DNA of 64,000 nt. It comes from Algiphilus sp. Its GTDB lineage: Bacteria; Pseudomonadota; Gammaproteobacteria; Nevskiales; Nevskiaceae. Both the position numbers and the translations under genes were made by a program. The notes below the pieces were generated by a model. It was not told the DNA's origin, did no database searches, and saw only the letters and a list, made by a program, of their open reading frames with translations. The stretch covers positions 60,581 to 124,580 of the forward strand of contig JALEHA010000197.1 in NCBI GenBank assembly GCA_022763315.1. The letters run 5' to 3'. Below are positions 48,659 through 58,317 of the stretch, piece by piece. The stretch's first letter is position 1. The number at the start of each line of letters is the position of its first letter.

Positions 48659-49269
48659 GAGGCGTCGAGCGTGGTGCGCAAATCGGCCGCCATGCGCTCT
48701 GGCTGGTACGGCGGCTGCAGATACCCGGCCACCTGGCCCTGGGGGTTGACCAGGACGATGGCGGCGGTGTGATCCACGGTATAGCCCCCGCTTTCCTGCG
48801 GGGTGTAGCGGTAGGCGATCGACAGATCCTTTGTGAGGCCGTCGATTTCGTCCATGTCTCCGGTTACGCCGATGAAGGCGTCCGAGAAATAACCAACGTA
48901 CTGCGACAGCGCCTGTGGCGTGTCGCGCGCAGGGTCGACCGTGAGAAACACGATCTGCCACTGCTCCCGGGTGGGTGTCTCCAGCTTCTGCATGACATCG
49001 CGCAGAACGCCGAGCGTCGTCGGACAGATATCCGGACAGTTGGTAAAGCCGGGGAAGATCGCCGTCCAGCGTCCGGTCAATGCCGTTTCGGTAAAAGCTT
49101 CCCCGGAGGCATCCACCAGCGAGAAGGCACTGATTGGGCGCGGTTGTTGGAGCAGGATGCCGCCTTCAAGCTGCCCGGCCGGGTTTGGCCGCAAGGTGAA
49201 GAGGGCGACAGCGATGCCGATGAGCAGCGCGCTCACCGCGCCGAGGGTGAAAATCGATGGGCGGGGCAT
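48655..49269 (-). CDS. SCO1/SenC family copper-chaperone-like protein
   Basis: Membrane-anchored thioredoxin-fold protein, usually needed for the CuA site of cytochrome c oxidase. About 204 residues from ATG 49269; ATG 49317 in frame is the longer option. N-terminal anchor (about 7-24), then the copper motif CPDIC (Cys78, Cys82), TVDPARDTP and the copper-ligand His in YTVDHTAAI (His167). All three copper ligands are intact. First gene of a minus-strand operon with psd and bepA, and divergent from prmB. No oxidase subunit lies nearby. Confidence 0.92.
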   Translation of the reverse strand: MPRPSIFTLGAVSALLIGIAVALFTLRPNPAGQLEGGILLQQPRPISAFSLVDASGEAFTETALTGRWTAIFPGFTNCPDICPTTLGVLRDVMQKLETPTREQWQIVFLTVDPARDTPQALSQYVGYFSDAFIGVTGDMDEIDGLTKDLSIAYRYTPQESGGYTVDHTAAIVLVNPQGQVAGYLQPPYQPERMAADLRTTLDAS

Positions 49270-49374
49270 GGACAGTGACGGTGGAGTCGCATTGCAGCGA
49301 AGGATGGGCCTTCGCATACTACCAAGCTGTCTCGCTCCGGTCCCCCTGCCGCCCTAGACGGCGTGCGCGCATCT

Positions 49375-50310
49375 ATGTCTGAGCTTCCCAAGAATGACCT
49401 CGACGAGGTCGTTGACACACTGCACAGCCCTGCCGACTTCGTACGCTGGGGCGCCAGCGCATTTGCCCAGGCCGATCTGGCCTTCGGCCATGGCCTGGAC
49501 AACGCCTTTGACGAGGCCTATTACCTGGTGCGGCACAGTCTGCATCTGCCGCATGAGGTCCCCGAGCTGTACCTGCGGACGCGCCTGCTGACCGAGGAAC
49601 GCCGGCGGGTGGCGCAATGCATCCTGGCACGCTTGGAAGGGCGCAAGCCCGCCGCCTATCTCACTGGCGAAGCTTGGTTCTGCGGTCTCCGCTTCCGGGT
49701 GGACGAGCGCGTCATCGTGCCACGCAGCCCATTGGCGGAATTGATTGGTGATGCATTCGCGCCCTGGCTCGCCCATCCACCGCGCCGCATTCTCGATCTC
49801 TGTTCGGGCAGTGGTTGTATCGCCATCGCCTGCGCCATGATCTTCCCCGAAGCCGAGGTGCACGCCGTGGAGATCGACCCCGGGGCGGCTGAACTGATGT
49901 TCGCCAACATCGCCGACCATGGCATGGAGCACCGCGTGTTCGGTCACGTCGGCGATCTTTACGCGCCATTGGCCGCGCAGGGCGAGACTGCGTTCGACTT
50001 GATCGTGACCAATCCGCCCTATGTGCCCGAGGAGGAATGGCAGGCCCTGCCGGCGGAGTATCATGCCGAGCCGAAGCTGGCACTCGCCGCCGGCGACGAT
50101 GGCATGGACGTGGTCGCGCGCCTTCTGCAAGGCGCGCCCGACTGGCTCAGCCAGGACGGTGTGTTGATCGGCGAGATCGGCGCTTCCACCGCCGAATTCG
50201 ACAGCCGTTTCGCCGACCTGCCCGCGCATTGGCCGGAGTTCGAGTTCGGCGGTAGCGGCGTTTTCATCATCGAGCGTGCCGCCCTTGTGGACTGGCTGGC
50301 ACGGCAGTAG
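49375..50310 (+). CDS. prmB: 50S ribosomal protein L3 N(5)-glutamine methyltransferase
   Basis: SAM-dependent methyltransferase that modifies a Gln of L3. 311 residues from ATG 49375 (frame opens from GTG 49363). HemK-like: [20 protein letters not shown] binds SAM and [12 protein letters not shown] carries the NPPY catalytic motif. The N-terminal helical region [20 protein letters not shown] is the PrmB type and separates it from PrmC. Followed 8 bases later by aroC, the order seen in Pseudomonas. Confidence 0.93.
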   Translation: MSELPKNDLDEVVDTLHSPADFVRWGASAFAQADLAFGHGLDNAFDEAYYLVRHSLHLPHEVPELYLRTRLLTEERRRVAQCILARLEGRKPAAYLTGEAWFCGLRFRVDERVIVPRSPLAELIGDAFAPWLAHPPRRILDLCSGSGCIAIACAMIFPEAEVHAVEIDPGAAELMFANIADHGMEHRVFGHVGDLYAPLAAQGETAFDLIVTNPPYVPEEEWQALPAEYHAEPKLALAAGDDGMDVVARLLQGAPDWLSQDGVLIGEIGASTAEFDSRFADLPAHWPEFEFGGSGVFIIERAALVDWLARQ

Positions 50311-50318
50311 GGAGAGCA

Positions 50319-51434
50319 ATGTCAGGGAATACGCTGGGCAGAATGTTCTGTGTGACGAGCTTCGGAGAATCGCACGGGCCCGCCATCGGCTGCGTGATCG
50401 ATGGATGCCCGCCCGGGCTGAAGCTGAGCGAGGCGGACATTCAGCCCGCGCTGGACCGTCGCCGTCCTGGGCGCTCCAAGTATGTGACCCAGCGCAAGGA
50501 AGCCGATACGGTGCGCATCCTGTCCGGTGTCTTCGAAGGGGAGACCACGGGTACGCCCATCGCACTGCTGATCGAGAACACGGACCAGCGCAGCTACGAC
50601 TACGACAAGATCGCACAAGTCTTTCGGCCCAATCACGCCGACTACGCCTACATGCAGAAGTACGGCCGACGCGATCATCGCGGGGGTGGTCGCAGTTCCG
50701 CGCGCGAAACGGCGGTACGTGTCGCCGCGGGCGCGGTGGCGGCCAAGTACCTGCAGGAACGCCTCGGCATTCGCACGCGCGCCTGTCTGACGCGGATCGG
50801 CGAGATCGAACTGGCCATCAGGGATTGGGAGGCCGTCGATCAGAACGCCTTCTTCTGCGCGGACCCGGAACGCGTGCCGGAACTGGAACAGTACATCGAT
50901 CGCCTGCGCAGTGAAGGGGATTCGGCGGGGGCCTGTCTGCAGGTCGAGGCCGAAGGTGTGCCCCCGGGACTCGGCGAGCCGGTCTACGACCGCCTCGACG
51001 CCGAGATCGCCTACGTGCTGATGGGTATCAACGCGGTCAAAGGGGTGGAAATCGGCGATGGGATGGCAGTGGCCGGCATGCGCGGAACCGCGCATCGCGA
51101 TGAGATGCGGTCCGAAGGCTTTCTGTCGAATCACTCCGGTGGCGTGGCCGGTGGCATCAGTACCGGGCAGAGTCTGATGGCCCGCCTTGCCATCAAACCC
51201 ACCTCCAGCATCACGACGCCAGGGCAATCGATCAACGAGCACGGCGAGGATGTGGAGATGCGCACCACCGGGCGGCACGACCCCTGTGTCGGCATTCGCG
51301 CCGTGCCCATCGCCGAAGCCATGGTTTCCTTAGTGCTGATGGATCACTGGCTGCGTCATCGCGCGCAGTGTGGCGATGTCGAGCCCGGCACGCCGCGGTT
51401 ACCCGCGCGGGCGCCCGATTCGACGGATCGTTAG
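50319..51434 (+). CDS. aroC: Chorismate synthase
   Basis: Last step of the shikimate pathway: 1,4-elimination of phosphate from EPSP to give chorismate; needs reduced FMN. 371 residues. Signatures [36 protein letters not shown] and [20 protein letters not shown] lies before ATG 50319. Its product feeds PheA, TyrA and the Trp enzymes in this window. Confidence 0.98.
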   Translation: MSGNTLGRMFCVTSFGESHGPAIGCVIDGCPPGLKLSEADIQPALDRRRPGRSKYVTQRKEADTVRILSGVFEGETTGTPIALLIENTDQRSYDYDKIAQVFRPNHADYAYMQKYGRRDHRGGGRSSARETAVRVAAGAVAAKYLQERLGIRTRACLTRIGEIELAIRDWEAVDQNAFFCADPERVPELEQYIDRLRSEGDSAGACLQVEAEGVPPGLGEPVYDRLDAEIAYVLMGINAVKGVEIGDGMAVAGMRGTAHRDEMRSEGFLSNHSGGVAGGISTGQSLMARLAIKPTSSITTPGQSINEHGEDVEMRTTGRHDPCVGIRAVPIAEAMVSLVLMDHWLRHRAQCGDVEPGTPRLPARAPDSTDR

Positions 51435-51437
51435 CCA

Positions 51438-52646
51438 TTGAGCGAGCGGGCGCTCTATCTGCGCCTGTCGGCGTTCTATTTGCTGTACTACGGCGCGGTC
51501 GGCTGCTTTGTGCCCTACTGGCCGCTCTATCTGCGCGAATCGGGGCACAGCGCCTGGGTGGTCGGACTGGCCTTTGCCGTGCTCGGAACCCTGCGCATCG
51601 GCGTGCCACTGCTGTGGGGGCGGGTGATGGACCGGCGCGGTCAGCGCATGCCGGTGATCGTGGTGACGATGCTGATCTGCAGCGCGCTGTTCGCCGCCAT
51701 GCCTCACGTACACCACAGCGTGCCTTTGCTGCTCGGGCTGCATGCCGCCTACGCTTTGTTCTGGAATGCTGCGCTGCCGGCCTTTGACGTCATCACACTG
51801 CACAGCACCCGCTCCACGCGGCTCGACTACAGCCAAATCCGGCTTTGGGGAAGCGTCGGCTTCGTGGTGACAGTGTTGATCTGCGGGGTGTTGGTGGAAC
51901 GCCATGGCGCCACCCTGATCCATCCCATAGTCACGGTATTGATGCTGGGCATGGTGGCACTCGGTCTCTACATCCCGGACACGGGGCATGCCGCGGGCGC
52001 GGCGCCGCAGCGCGGTGCCCTGATGCGCTGCCTGCGCCAGCCTAATGTGATCGCGCTCCTGCTTGCCGCTTTTCTGACCCAGCTCGCCTTCGCCCCCTTC
52101 TACAGCTTCTTTTCGATCTACCTGCAGGAGCAGGGTTACAGCAGCGGCCTCATCGGCCAGTTGTGGGCCTTTGGCGTGATCTCCGAGATTGGCATTTTCC
52201 TTATCGCCAGTCAGCTGCTCCTGCGCTATGGCGTGCGCGCGACGCTGTTGTTCTCCCTGGCCACGGCGGTACTGCGCTGGGCGCTGTTGGCGTGGGCGGT
52301 GGACCAGCTCTTCTGGCTTGCCTTCAGCCAGCTTCTGCATTTCGCCAGCTTCGGGCTCTATCACACCGCCACGGTGGTGGGCATGCACCGCATGTTCCCC
52401 GAACACCTGCACGGCCAGGCGCAAGCCCTGCTTGCCGGTCTGAGCTTTGGCGCCGGCGGGGCGGTAGGCAATTTTCTGGCGGGCTATGCCTGGGATGCCT
52501 TTGGCGGGCCCGTGGTCTTCATGGTGGCAGCGATCGTGGCCGCGCTAGGCTGCATCGTGGTGCTCGTAGCCGTTCAGGACCCGCCGCCCCGGCCTATTCC
52601 ACCCCCACGAACAGCAGGCGGTTCGGCGACTCCGCGCCCACGCTGA
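51438..52646 (+). CDS. Major facilitator superfamily transporter
   Basis: Twelve-helix transporter of 402 residues in the MFS_1-like/PPP (HcaT-like) group. Starts at TTG 51438, 3 bases after aroC, with no stronger start nearby. Features: FYLLYYGAVGCFVPYWPLYL in helix 1, the loop 2-3 motif GRVMDRRGQR, and SQIRLWGSVGFVVTVLICG in helix 5. The Asn-less C-terminal tail is Pro-rich. Substrate unknown. Its last 53 bases overlap, tail to tail, the end of the subtilisin gene on the other strand. Confidence 0.85.
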   Translation: MSERALYLRLSAFYLLYYGAVGCFVPYWPLYLRESGHSAWVVGLAFAVLGTLRIGVPLLWGRVMDRRGQRMPVIVVTMLICSALFAAMPHVHHSVPLLLGLHAAYALFWNAALPAFDVITLHSTRSTRLDYSQIRLWGSVGFVVTVLICGVLVERHGATLIHPIVTVLMLGMVALGLYIPDTGHAAGAAPQRGALMRCLRQPNVIALLLAAFLTQLAFAPFYSFFSIYLQEQGYSSGLIGQLWAFGVISEIGIFLIASQLLLRYGVRATLLFSLATAVLRWALLAWAVDQLFWLAFSQLLHFASFGLYHTATVVGMHRMFPEHLHGQAQALLAGLSFGAGGAVGNFLAGYAWDAFGGPVVFMVAAIVAALGCIVVLVAVQDPPPRPIPPPRTAGGSATPRPR

Positions 52647-53844
52647 GCGTGTTCGGGGTCGCGTCGCCGATCAGCCGATCTCGCACCGTCTCGGGTGTGG
52701 CGTCAGGATCCCCGCCCAGCAACAGAGCGGCGGCGCCGCTGACGTGGGCGGCGGCCATCGAGGTGCCGCTGAGCAGTCGCGTGCCGGTATTGCTGTCATG
52801 TCGCGCGGACAGGATATCGGTCCCAGGCGCGAGCAGATCGACACATCGGCCGGGATTGGAGAAGGCGGCCGCCCGGTCATCGCGTGTGGTGGCGCCCACG
52901 GTGATGGTCGCTGCGGAAGCCGCCGGCGACACCGAGCAGGCGCTGTCGCTGTCATTGCCGGCGGCGGTGACCACCACCAGCCCGGCGCGGCGCGCGACCG
53001 CCGCCGCGTTGTCGATGGCGCGCGAGCGCTCGCCGCTGATACTCAGGTTCATGATGGCCGGGGCCTGATGATTGCGGATGACCCAATCCATCCCCGCCAG
53101 CACATCCGATACCCGACCTTCGCCCTCGCAGTCAAAGATGCGCACTGGATGTAGCAGCGCCAGGGGCGCTACGCCGTAGCGGGTTCCCGCGGCGGTGCCG
53201 GCGACATGGGTGCCATGGCCGTTGCAATCATCCGGAGGGAGATCCGGGTCGCGCATGTTCTGTCCCTCGCCAACACGATTGCGAAAATCGGCGTGGCTGG
53301 CGTTCAGGCCGGTGTCGACGATATAGAGATGGACACCGGCACCGTCGCCTTCCGGAATGTAGCGGCCATCCAGTGGCCGCTGCCGCTGGTCGACGCGATC
53401 CAGGCCCCAGGGAATCGCCTGCAGGGCCGGATTGTCGTTGGGTCGGAAGGGCAGGCGCAGCAGACGATCCTCCTCCACGATACGCAGTCCAGGTTGGTCG
53501 GCGAAGGAGGAAGGCGTCAGCGCACCCAGGACCTCGATGAGCACGCCGTTCACGGCTTCAAAGGGGCCGAGCAGCGACTCCCCGAGATCGTTGAGAATGA
53601 GGTCGTTGAGGAAGCGGATCAATTGGACGACCTGGCCGTCCTCGTTGAGCACGGTGGTGCGCCGAATATCGACGACCTCCTCGTCGAACAGCAGGATGTA
53701 GCGCCGACGGTCGGCGGCGAAGGCATCACCGGGCGCGCTCGTGCCCTGTTCGAGGTCTGGCGCTTCGCTGGTGCATCCCAGCAGGCCGGCCAGAAGCAAT
53801 GCAATGGCGGCCAGCCGCAGCCGCAGAATCAGTGATCGCGCCAT
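52594..53844 (-). CDS. Subtilisin-like (S8) serine peptidase lipoprotein
   Basis: Predicted lipid-anchored, calcium-type subtilase of 416 residues from ATG 53844. Signal with lipobox LLGC (Cys24), an inhibitor_I9-like prodomain (about 48-130; [13 protein letters not shown]), then the peptidase domain with the complete triad: Asp177 in [11 protein letters not shown], His210 in [11 protein letters not shown] and Ser362 in [13 protein letters not shown]; oxyanion Asn297 is in TAAGND. The domain arrangement resembles proteinase-K type subtilases. No export machinery lies nearby. It sits alone between aroC-MFS and leuC, looks like an insertion into that order, and overlaps the MFS gene. A 180-base gap separates it from leuC. 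Confidence 0.92.
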   Translation of the reverse strand: MARSLILRLRLAAIALLLAGLLGCTSEAPDLEQGTSAPGDAFAADRRRYILLFDEEVVDIRRTTVLNEDGQVVQLIRFLNDLILNDLGESLLGPFEAVNGVLIEVLGALTPSSFADQPGLRIVEEDRLLRLPFRPNDNPALQAIPWGLDRVDQRQRPLDGRYIPEGDGAGVHLYIVDTGLNASHADFRNRVGEGQNMRDPDLPPDDCNGHGTHVAGTAAGTRYGVAPLALLHPVRIFDCEGEGRVSDVLAGMDWVIRNHQAPAIMNLSISGERSRAIDNAAAVARRAGLVVVTAAGNDSDSACSVSPAASAATITVGATTRDDRAAAFSNPGRCVDLLAPGTDILSARHDSNTGTRLLSGTSMAAAHVSGAAALLLGGDPDATPETVRDRLIGDATPNTLSVGAESPNRLLFVGVE

Positions 53845-54024
53845 CAGTGGATTCCCCTTGTCATCCTCATCGGCTAAGTGTGCGATCTGGCGACGGGGGG
53901 CGCAAACCGCAGTGCGGTGCGTAGCGGGAGGACACCGTGGCGTGCTGTGCCTCGTGCGCGCCCGGCGGCATACACGCCAGTGAAACACTAGAATGCTGCT
54001 CCCCGTTGGGCCAGTGAGGACGCC

Positions 54025-55431
54025 GTGGCCGGCAAAACGCTCTATCAGAAGATCTGGGACGCCCATACCGTCACCGCATACGAGGACGGCAGCGCGCTGC
54101 TCTACATCGACCGCCATCTGGTGCATGAAGTCACCAGCCCACAGGCTTTCGAGGGCTTGCGGCTGGCTGGCCGCAAGCCGTGGCGCGTGGACGCCAACCT
54201 CGCCGTACCCGATCACAACGTCCCTACACAGAACCGCGCGGCCGGCATCGCTGACCCGATCTCGCGCGCACAGCTGGAGGCACTGGACGCCAACTGTGCC
54301 GAATTCGGGATCACGAAATTCGATCTGCTCGATCGCCGCCAGGGCATCGTGCACGTCATCGGGCCGGAACAGGGCGCCACATTGCCGGGCATGACTGTCG
54401 TCTGCGGTGATTCGCATACCTCGACGCATGGCGCCTTTGGCGCCTTGGCCTTTGGCATCGGCACCTCGGAGGTGGAGCACGCGCTCGCCACCCAGACGCT
54501 GGTGCTGTGGCCCGCCAAGACGCTGCGCATCACCGTGCGTGGCGCGGTCGGAAAGGGTGTGACGGCCAAGGACATCGTGCTCGCGATCATCGGCCGCATC
54601 GGCACCGCCGGCGGCACTGGTCACGTCATCGAATTCGCGGGTGAAGCCATCCAGGCGCTGACGATGGAAGGCCGCATGACGGTCTGCAACATGAGCATCG
54701 AGGCGGGCGCCCGCGCCGGGCTCATCGCCGCGGATGACACCACCATTGATTACATCCGCGGCCGGCCTTTTGCGCCGACGGGGGACGACTGGGAACAGGC
54801 CGTGGCGTCCTGGCGCGCCTTGCACAGCGATTCCGACGCCGTCTTCGATCAGGAAGTGGTGCTTGAAGCGGCGGAGATCGCGCCGCAGGTCAGTTGGGGC
54901 ACCTCACCGGAGATGGTGGCACCGGTCACCGACCAGGTGCCGGATCCCGCACAGGAGCCGGACGCGGCGCGCCGTAATGGCATGCAACGCGCGTTGGAAT
55001 ACATGGGGCTGCAAGCCGGAACGCCGCTGTGCGATATCGCCATTGACAAGGTTTTCATCGGCTCCTGCACCAATGCGCGTATCGAAGACCTGCGCGCGGC
55101 CGCAGAGGTGATCAAGGGCCGTAAGCGCGCCGACAGTGTCAAGCTCGCGATGGTCGTGCCGGGTTCGGGGCTGGTGCGCGAACAGGCGGAATCCGAAGGT
55201 CTGGATCGGATCTTTACCGAGGCGGGCTTCGAATGGCGTGAACCGGGCTGTTCCATGTGCCTGGCCATGAACGCGGACCGCCTGGAGGCGGGCGAACGCT
55301 GTGCGTCTACCTCCAATCGCAATTTCGAAGGGCGTCAGGGTGCCGGAGGGCGTACACATCTGGTCAGCCCTGCGATGGCCGCGGCCGCTGCCATCGCAGG
55401 GCACTTCGTTGACGTTCGGGAGTTCCATTGA
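54025..55431 (+). CDS. leuC: 3-isopropylmalate dehydratase large subunit
   Basis: With LeuD isomerises 2- to 3-isopropylmalate through a 4Fe-4S cluster in leucine synthesis. 468 residues from GTG 54025; GTGAGGA (54014-54020) precedes it. Cluster cysteines lie in [17 protein letters not shown] and in [12 protein letters not shown] (CxxC). [20 protein letters not shown] is also diagnostic. A TAGAAT (53989-53994) upstream could be a -10, but its -35 is poor. I see no leucine-rich leader peptide. Confidence 0.97.
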   Translation: MAGKTLYQKIWDAHTVTAYEDGSALLYIDRHLVHEVTSPQAFEGLRLAGRKPWRVDANLAVPDHNVPTQNRAAGIADPISRAQLEALDANCAEFGITKFDLLDRRQGIVHVIGPEQGATLPGMTVVCGDSHTSTHGAFGALAFGIGTSEVEHALATQTLVLWPAKTLRITVRGAVGKGVTAKDIVLAIIGRIGTAGGTGHVIEFAGEAIQALTMEGRMTVCNMSIEAGARAGLIAADDTTIDYIRGRPFAPTGDDWEQAVASWRALHSDSDAVFDQEVVLEAAEIAPQVSWGTSPEMVAPVTDQVPDPAQEPDAARRNGMQRALEYMGLQAGTPLCDIAIDKVFIGSCTNARIEDLRAAAEVIKGRKRADSVKLAMVVPGSGLVREQAESEGLDRIFTEAGFEWREPGCSMCLAMNADRLEAGERCASTSNRNFEGRQGAGGRTHLVSPAMAAAAAIAGHFVDVREFH

Positions 55432-56078
55432 TGCAAGCCTTTACCACCCACCAGGGGCGCATGCTGCCGCTGGACCGCGCCAATGTGGATACCGACGCGA
55501 TCATCCCCAAGCAGTATCTGAAGTCGATTCGTCGGACCGGCTTTGGTCCCTTTTTGTTCGATGATTGGCGCTATCTCGATCCAGGCACCCTGGATATCGA
55601 TCCGGCGACTCGCCGCGTCAATCCCGACTTCGTGCTCAACGAGCCGGCGCGCGAAGGCGCCAGCATCCTGCTGGCGCGCGATAATTTCGGATGTGGCTCA
55701 TCGCGCGAGCACGCGGTGTGGGCGCTGAAGGACTATGGCATCCGCTGCGTGATTGCGCCGAGCTACGCAGACATCTTTTTCAGCAATTGCTTCAAGAACG
55801 GGGTGCTGCCGATCGTGCTGGACAACGCCGCGCTCGATCATCTCTTCGCCACCGCCAAAGCCTCGCCCGAGCGCGAAGCGCAGATCGACCTGGGCGCGCA
55901 GATCGTGTCCTGTGACGATCAGCAATTCCCCTTCGATATCGATACCAAACGCAAACAGAATCTGATGGAAGGACTCGACGAAATCGGCATCACGCTGACC
56001 CAGGCGGATGCCATCCGCGCCTATGAGGAACGCCGCCGCAAGGAAGCGCCCTGGCTGTTTCGGGGAGCGCGGGCATGA
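55431..56078 (+). CDS. leuD: 3-isopropylmalate dehydratase small subunit
   Basis: Partner of LeuC. 215 residues from ATG 55431, overlapping the leuC stop by one base (TGATG). Motifs: [19 protein letters not shown] near the N-terminus and [20 protein letters not shown], the swivel-domain substrate-binding loop. The stop overlaps leuB by 4 bases, so leuCDB is likely one coupled transcript. Confidence 0.97.
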   Translation: MQAFTTHQGRMLPLDRANVDTDAIIPKQYLKSIRRTGFGPFLFDDWRYLDPGTLDIDPATRRVNPDFVLNEPAREGASILLARDNFGCGSSREHAVWALKDYGIRCVIAPSYADIFFSNCFKNGVLPIVLDNAALDHLFATAKASPEREAQIDLGAQIVSCDDQQFPFDIDTKRKQNLMEGLDEIGITLTQADAIRAYEERRRKEAPWLFRGARA

Positions 56079-57151
56079 GCGCGCGTCTGCTTCTGCTGCC
56101 GGGCGACGGTATCGGTCCGGAAGTCATGGCGCAGGCCGAGCGCGTGCTGGAGTGCCTCAAGCAGCACCACGGCTTTGAGGTCGAATGGCGCTTCGGGCTG
56201 ATCGGCGGTGCAGCCATCGATGCCCACAACGATCCACTGCCGGCGGCGACCCTGGAAGCGGCACAGGCGGCCGATGCCACCCTGCTCGGTGCCGTCGGTG
56301 GCCCCAAGTGGGAGGCGATCGAGCGGGCGCTTCGCCCGGAGCGCGGACTGCTGCGCATCCGCGCGGAAATGGGCCTGTACGCCAACCTTCGCCCGGCGAT
56401 GCTGTTCAGCGAGCTGGCCGCGGCTTCGTCGTTGCGTCCCGAGTTGGTAGCAGGCCTCGACATTCTGATCGTGCGTGAACTCACCGGCGGCATCTATTTC
56501 GGACAGCCGCGCGGCATCCGCGAGGAGAATGGCGAGCGAATCGGCTACAACACCGAGGTTTACAGCGAAACGGAGATCGAGCGCATCGCGCGTTCGGCCT
56601 TCGACGCCGCGCGCAAGCGCGACCGGCGCGTCTGTTCCGTGGATAAGGCCAATGTGCTCGAATCCTCCGAGCTGTGGCGCGAGGTCGTCACTCGGGTGGC
56701 GGCGGATTATCCCGACTGCACGCTGAGTCACATGTATGTCGACAACGCCGCCATGCAGCTGGTGCGCGCACCCAAGCAGTTCGACGTGGTTGTGACGGGG
56801 AATCTCTTCGGCGACATCCTGTCGGATATCGCGGCCATGTTGACGGGCTCCATCGGCATGCTGCCTTCTGCCTCCCTCAATGCGCGCGGGCAAGGGCTGT
56901 ACGAGCCGGTCCACGGCAGTGCGCCGGATATCGCCGGGCAGGGCAAGGCCAACCCACTGGCGACGATCCTGTCGCTGGCCATGCTGCTGCGGCATTCGCT
57001 GCACCGGGGCGATCTGGCGCAGCGTGTGGAATCGGCCGTTGCAGCGGTGCTCGCCAGTGGCCTGCGGACTGCGGATCTCGCCGGCGAACAGACGGCGCCC
57101 GTTGCCACGCAGGCGATGGGCGACGCGGTGGTGGCCCAACTGCAGCTCTGA
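56075..57151 (+). CDS. leuB: 3-isopropylmalate dehydrogenase
   Basis: Oxidatively decarboxylates 3-isopropylmalate to 2-oxoisocaproate with NAD+. 358 residues. [20 protein letters not shown] at the N-terminus, [14 protein letters not shown] in the substrate region, and [20 protein letters not shown] with the metal-binding Asp residues. ATGA overlap with leuD; asd follows after 33 bases. Confidence 0.97.
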   Translation: MSARLLLLPGDGIGPEVMAQAERVLECLKQHHGFEVEWRFGLIGGAAIDAHNDPLPAATLEAAQAADATLLGAVGGPKWEAIERALRPERGLLRIRAEMGLYANLRPAMLFSELAAASSLRPELVAGLDILIVRELTGGIYFGQPRGIREENGERIGYNTEVYSETEIERIARSAFDAARKRDRRVCSVDKANVLESSELWREVVTRVAADYPDCTLSHMYVDNAAMQLVRAPKQFDVVVTGNLFGDILSDIAAMLTGSIGMLPSASLNARGQGLYEPVHGSAPDIAGQGKANPLATILSLAMLLRHSLHRGDLAQRVESAVAAVLASGLRTADLAGEQTAPVATQAMGDAVVAQLQL

Positions 57152-57184
57152 AGTCCGGTTATTCCTTCTTTCAATGGTTCAATC

Positions 57185-58207
57185 ATGAGCAAGACGTTTG
57201 ATGTAGCAGTCGTGGGCGCCACCGGTGCGGTTGGTCAGGAAATGCTGAAGGTGCTGCGCCAGCGGAAGTTCCCGGTGGGCAAGGTCTACGCGCTGGCCTC
57301 GTCGCGCTCGGCCGGAGAGGCGGTGGATTTCGGCGACGACGAACTGATCGTCGGCGATCTCGCCGAGTTCGATTTTTCGAAGGTGCAGATCGGCTTGTTC
57401 TCACCCGGCGCCAGCGTCTCTGCGATCTATGCCCCCAAAGCCGCCGAAGCAGGCTGCGTGGTGGTCGATAACACGTCGCAGTTCCGCTATGACAAGGATG
57501 TACCGCTGGTGGTGCCAGAGGTCAACGCGCACGCCATTGCGGGATATACCCAGCGCGGCATCATCGCCAATCCGAACTGCTCCACCATCCAGATGCTGGT
57601 CGCGCTCAAGCCGATCTATGACGCGGTCGGGATTACGCGTCTCAATGTGGCGACCTACCAGTCCGTTTCTGGCACCGGCAAGGAAGCCATCGATGAGCTA
57701 GCGCAGACCAGCGCCCAGGCGCTGAGCGGTCAGCCAATCGAATCCAAGGTCTACCCCAAGCAGATCGCCTTCAACTGTCTGCCGCACATCGACAGCTTTC
57801 AGGACAACGGCTACACCAAGGAAGAAATGAAGATGGTGTGGGAAACCCACAAGATCTTCGAGGACGAAACCATTCTGGTGAACCCGACCGCGGTCCGGGT
57901 GCCGGTGTTCTACGGCCATTCCGAAGCGTTGCATATTGAGACGCGCGACAAGATCACGGCGGTTGCAGCACGCGAGTTGCTGTCCAAGGCGCCCGGCGTG
58001 AAGGTGATGGATGAACGCGTCGACGGCGGCTATCCCACGGCTGTGACCGAAGGCGCCCACCACGACGAGGTCTTCGTGGGCCGCATCCGCGAAGACATTT
58101 CGCATCCCCGCGGCCTGAATCTGTGGGTGGTGTCGGACAACATCCGGAAGGGTGCTGCGCTGAACAGCGTGCAGATCGCCGAAGTGCTGGCTGAACGCCA
58201 TCTCTGA
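57185..58207 (+). CDS. asd: Aspartate-semialdehyde dehydrogenase
   Basis: Reduces aspartyl phosphate to the semialdehyde, the branch point for lysine/diaminopimelate, methionine and threonine. 340 residues. NADP motif VAVVGATGAVGQEMLKVLRQ and the catalytic Cys in ANPNCSTIQM. Family members of this length and the leuB-asd-fimV context point to the Asd2-type enzyme. A perfect 12-base hairpin lies 14 bases after the stop. Confidence 0.96.
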   Translation: MSKTFDVAVVGATGAVGQEMLKVLRQRKFPVGKVYALASSRSAGEAVDFGDDELIVGDLAEFDFSKVQIGLFSPGASVSAIYAPKAAEAGCVVVDNTSQFRYDKDVPLVVPEVNAHAIAGYTQRGIIANPNCSTIQMLVALKPIYDAVGITRLNVATYQSVSGTGKEAIDELAQTSAQALSGQPIESKVYPKQIAFNCLPHIDSFQDNGYTKEEMKMVWETHKIFEDETILVNPTAVRVPVFYGHSEALHIETRDKITAVAARELLSKAPGVKVMDERVDGGYPTAVTEGAHHDEVFVGRIREDISHPRGLNLWVVSDNIRKGAALNSVQIAEVLAERHL

Positions 58208-58220
58208 GCGATGCGACGAA

Positions 58221-58251
58221 CGGCGGCTTTCAGTGATTTTGAAAGCCGCCG
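58221..58251 (+). terminator. Perfect 12-base hairpin between asd and fimV
   Basis: CGGCGGCTTTCA (58221-58232) and TGAAAGCCGCCG (58240-58251) pair without mismatch around the loop GTGATTT. The downstream bases are purine-rich (GGAGCGGG), with no U-run, so it may act as a transcript-stabilising or weak terminator structure rather than an intrinsic terminator. Confidence 0.55.
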
Positions 58252-58317
58252 GAGCGGGTTACAAGCGCTTCGTAATGCATTAGGCTCGCTTCAGAGCCAT
58301 CGGGGGTGCCAATCAAC

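Noticed and set aside
53995..54024. Leucine leader peptide and attenuator before leuC
   Set aside because: No short frame with a run of Leu codons and no alternative stem pair is visible.
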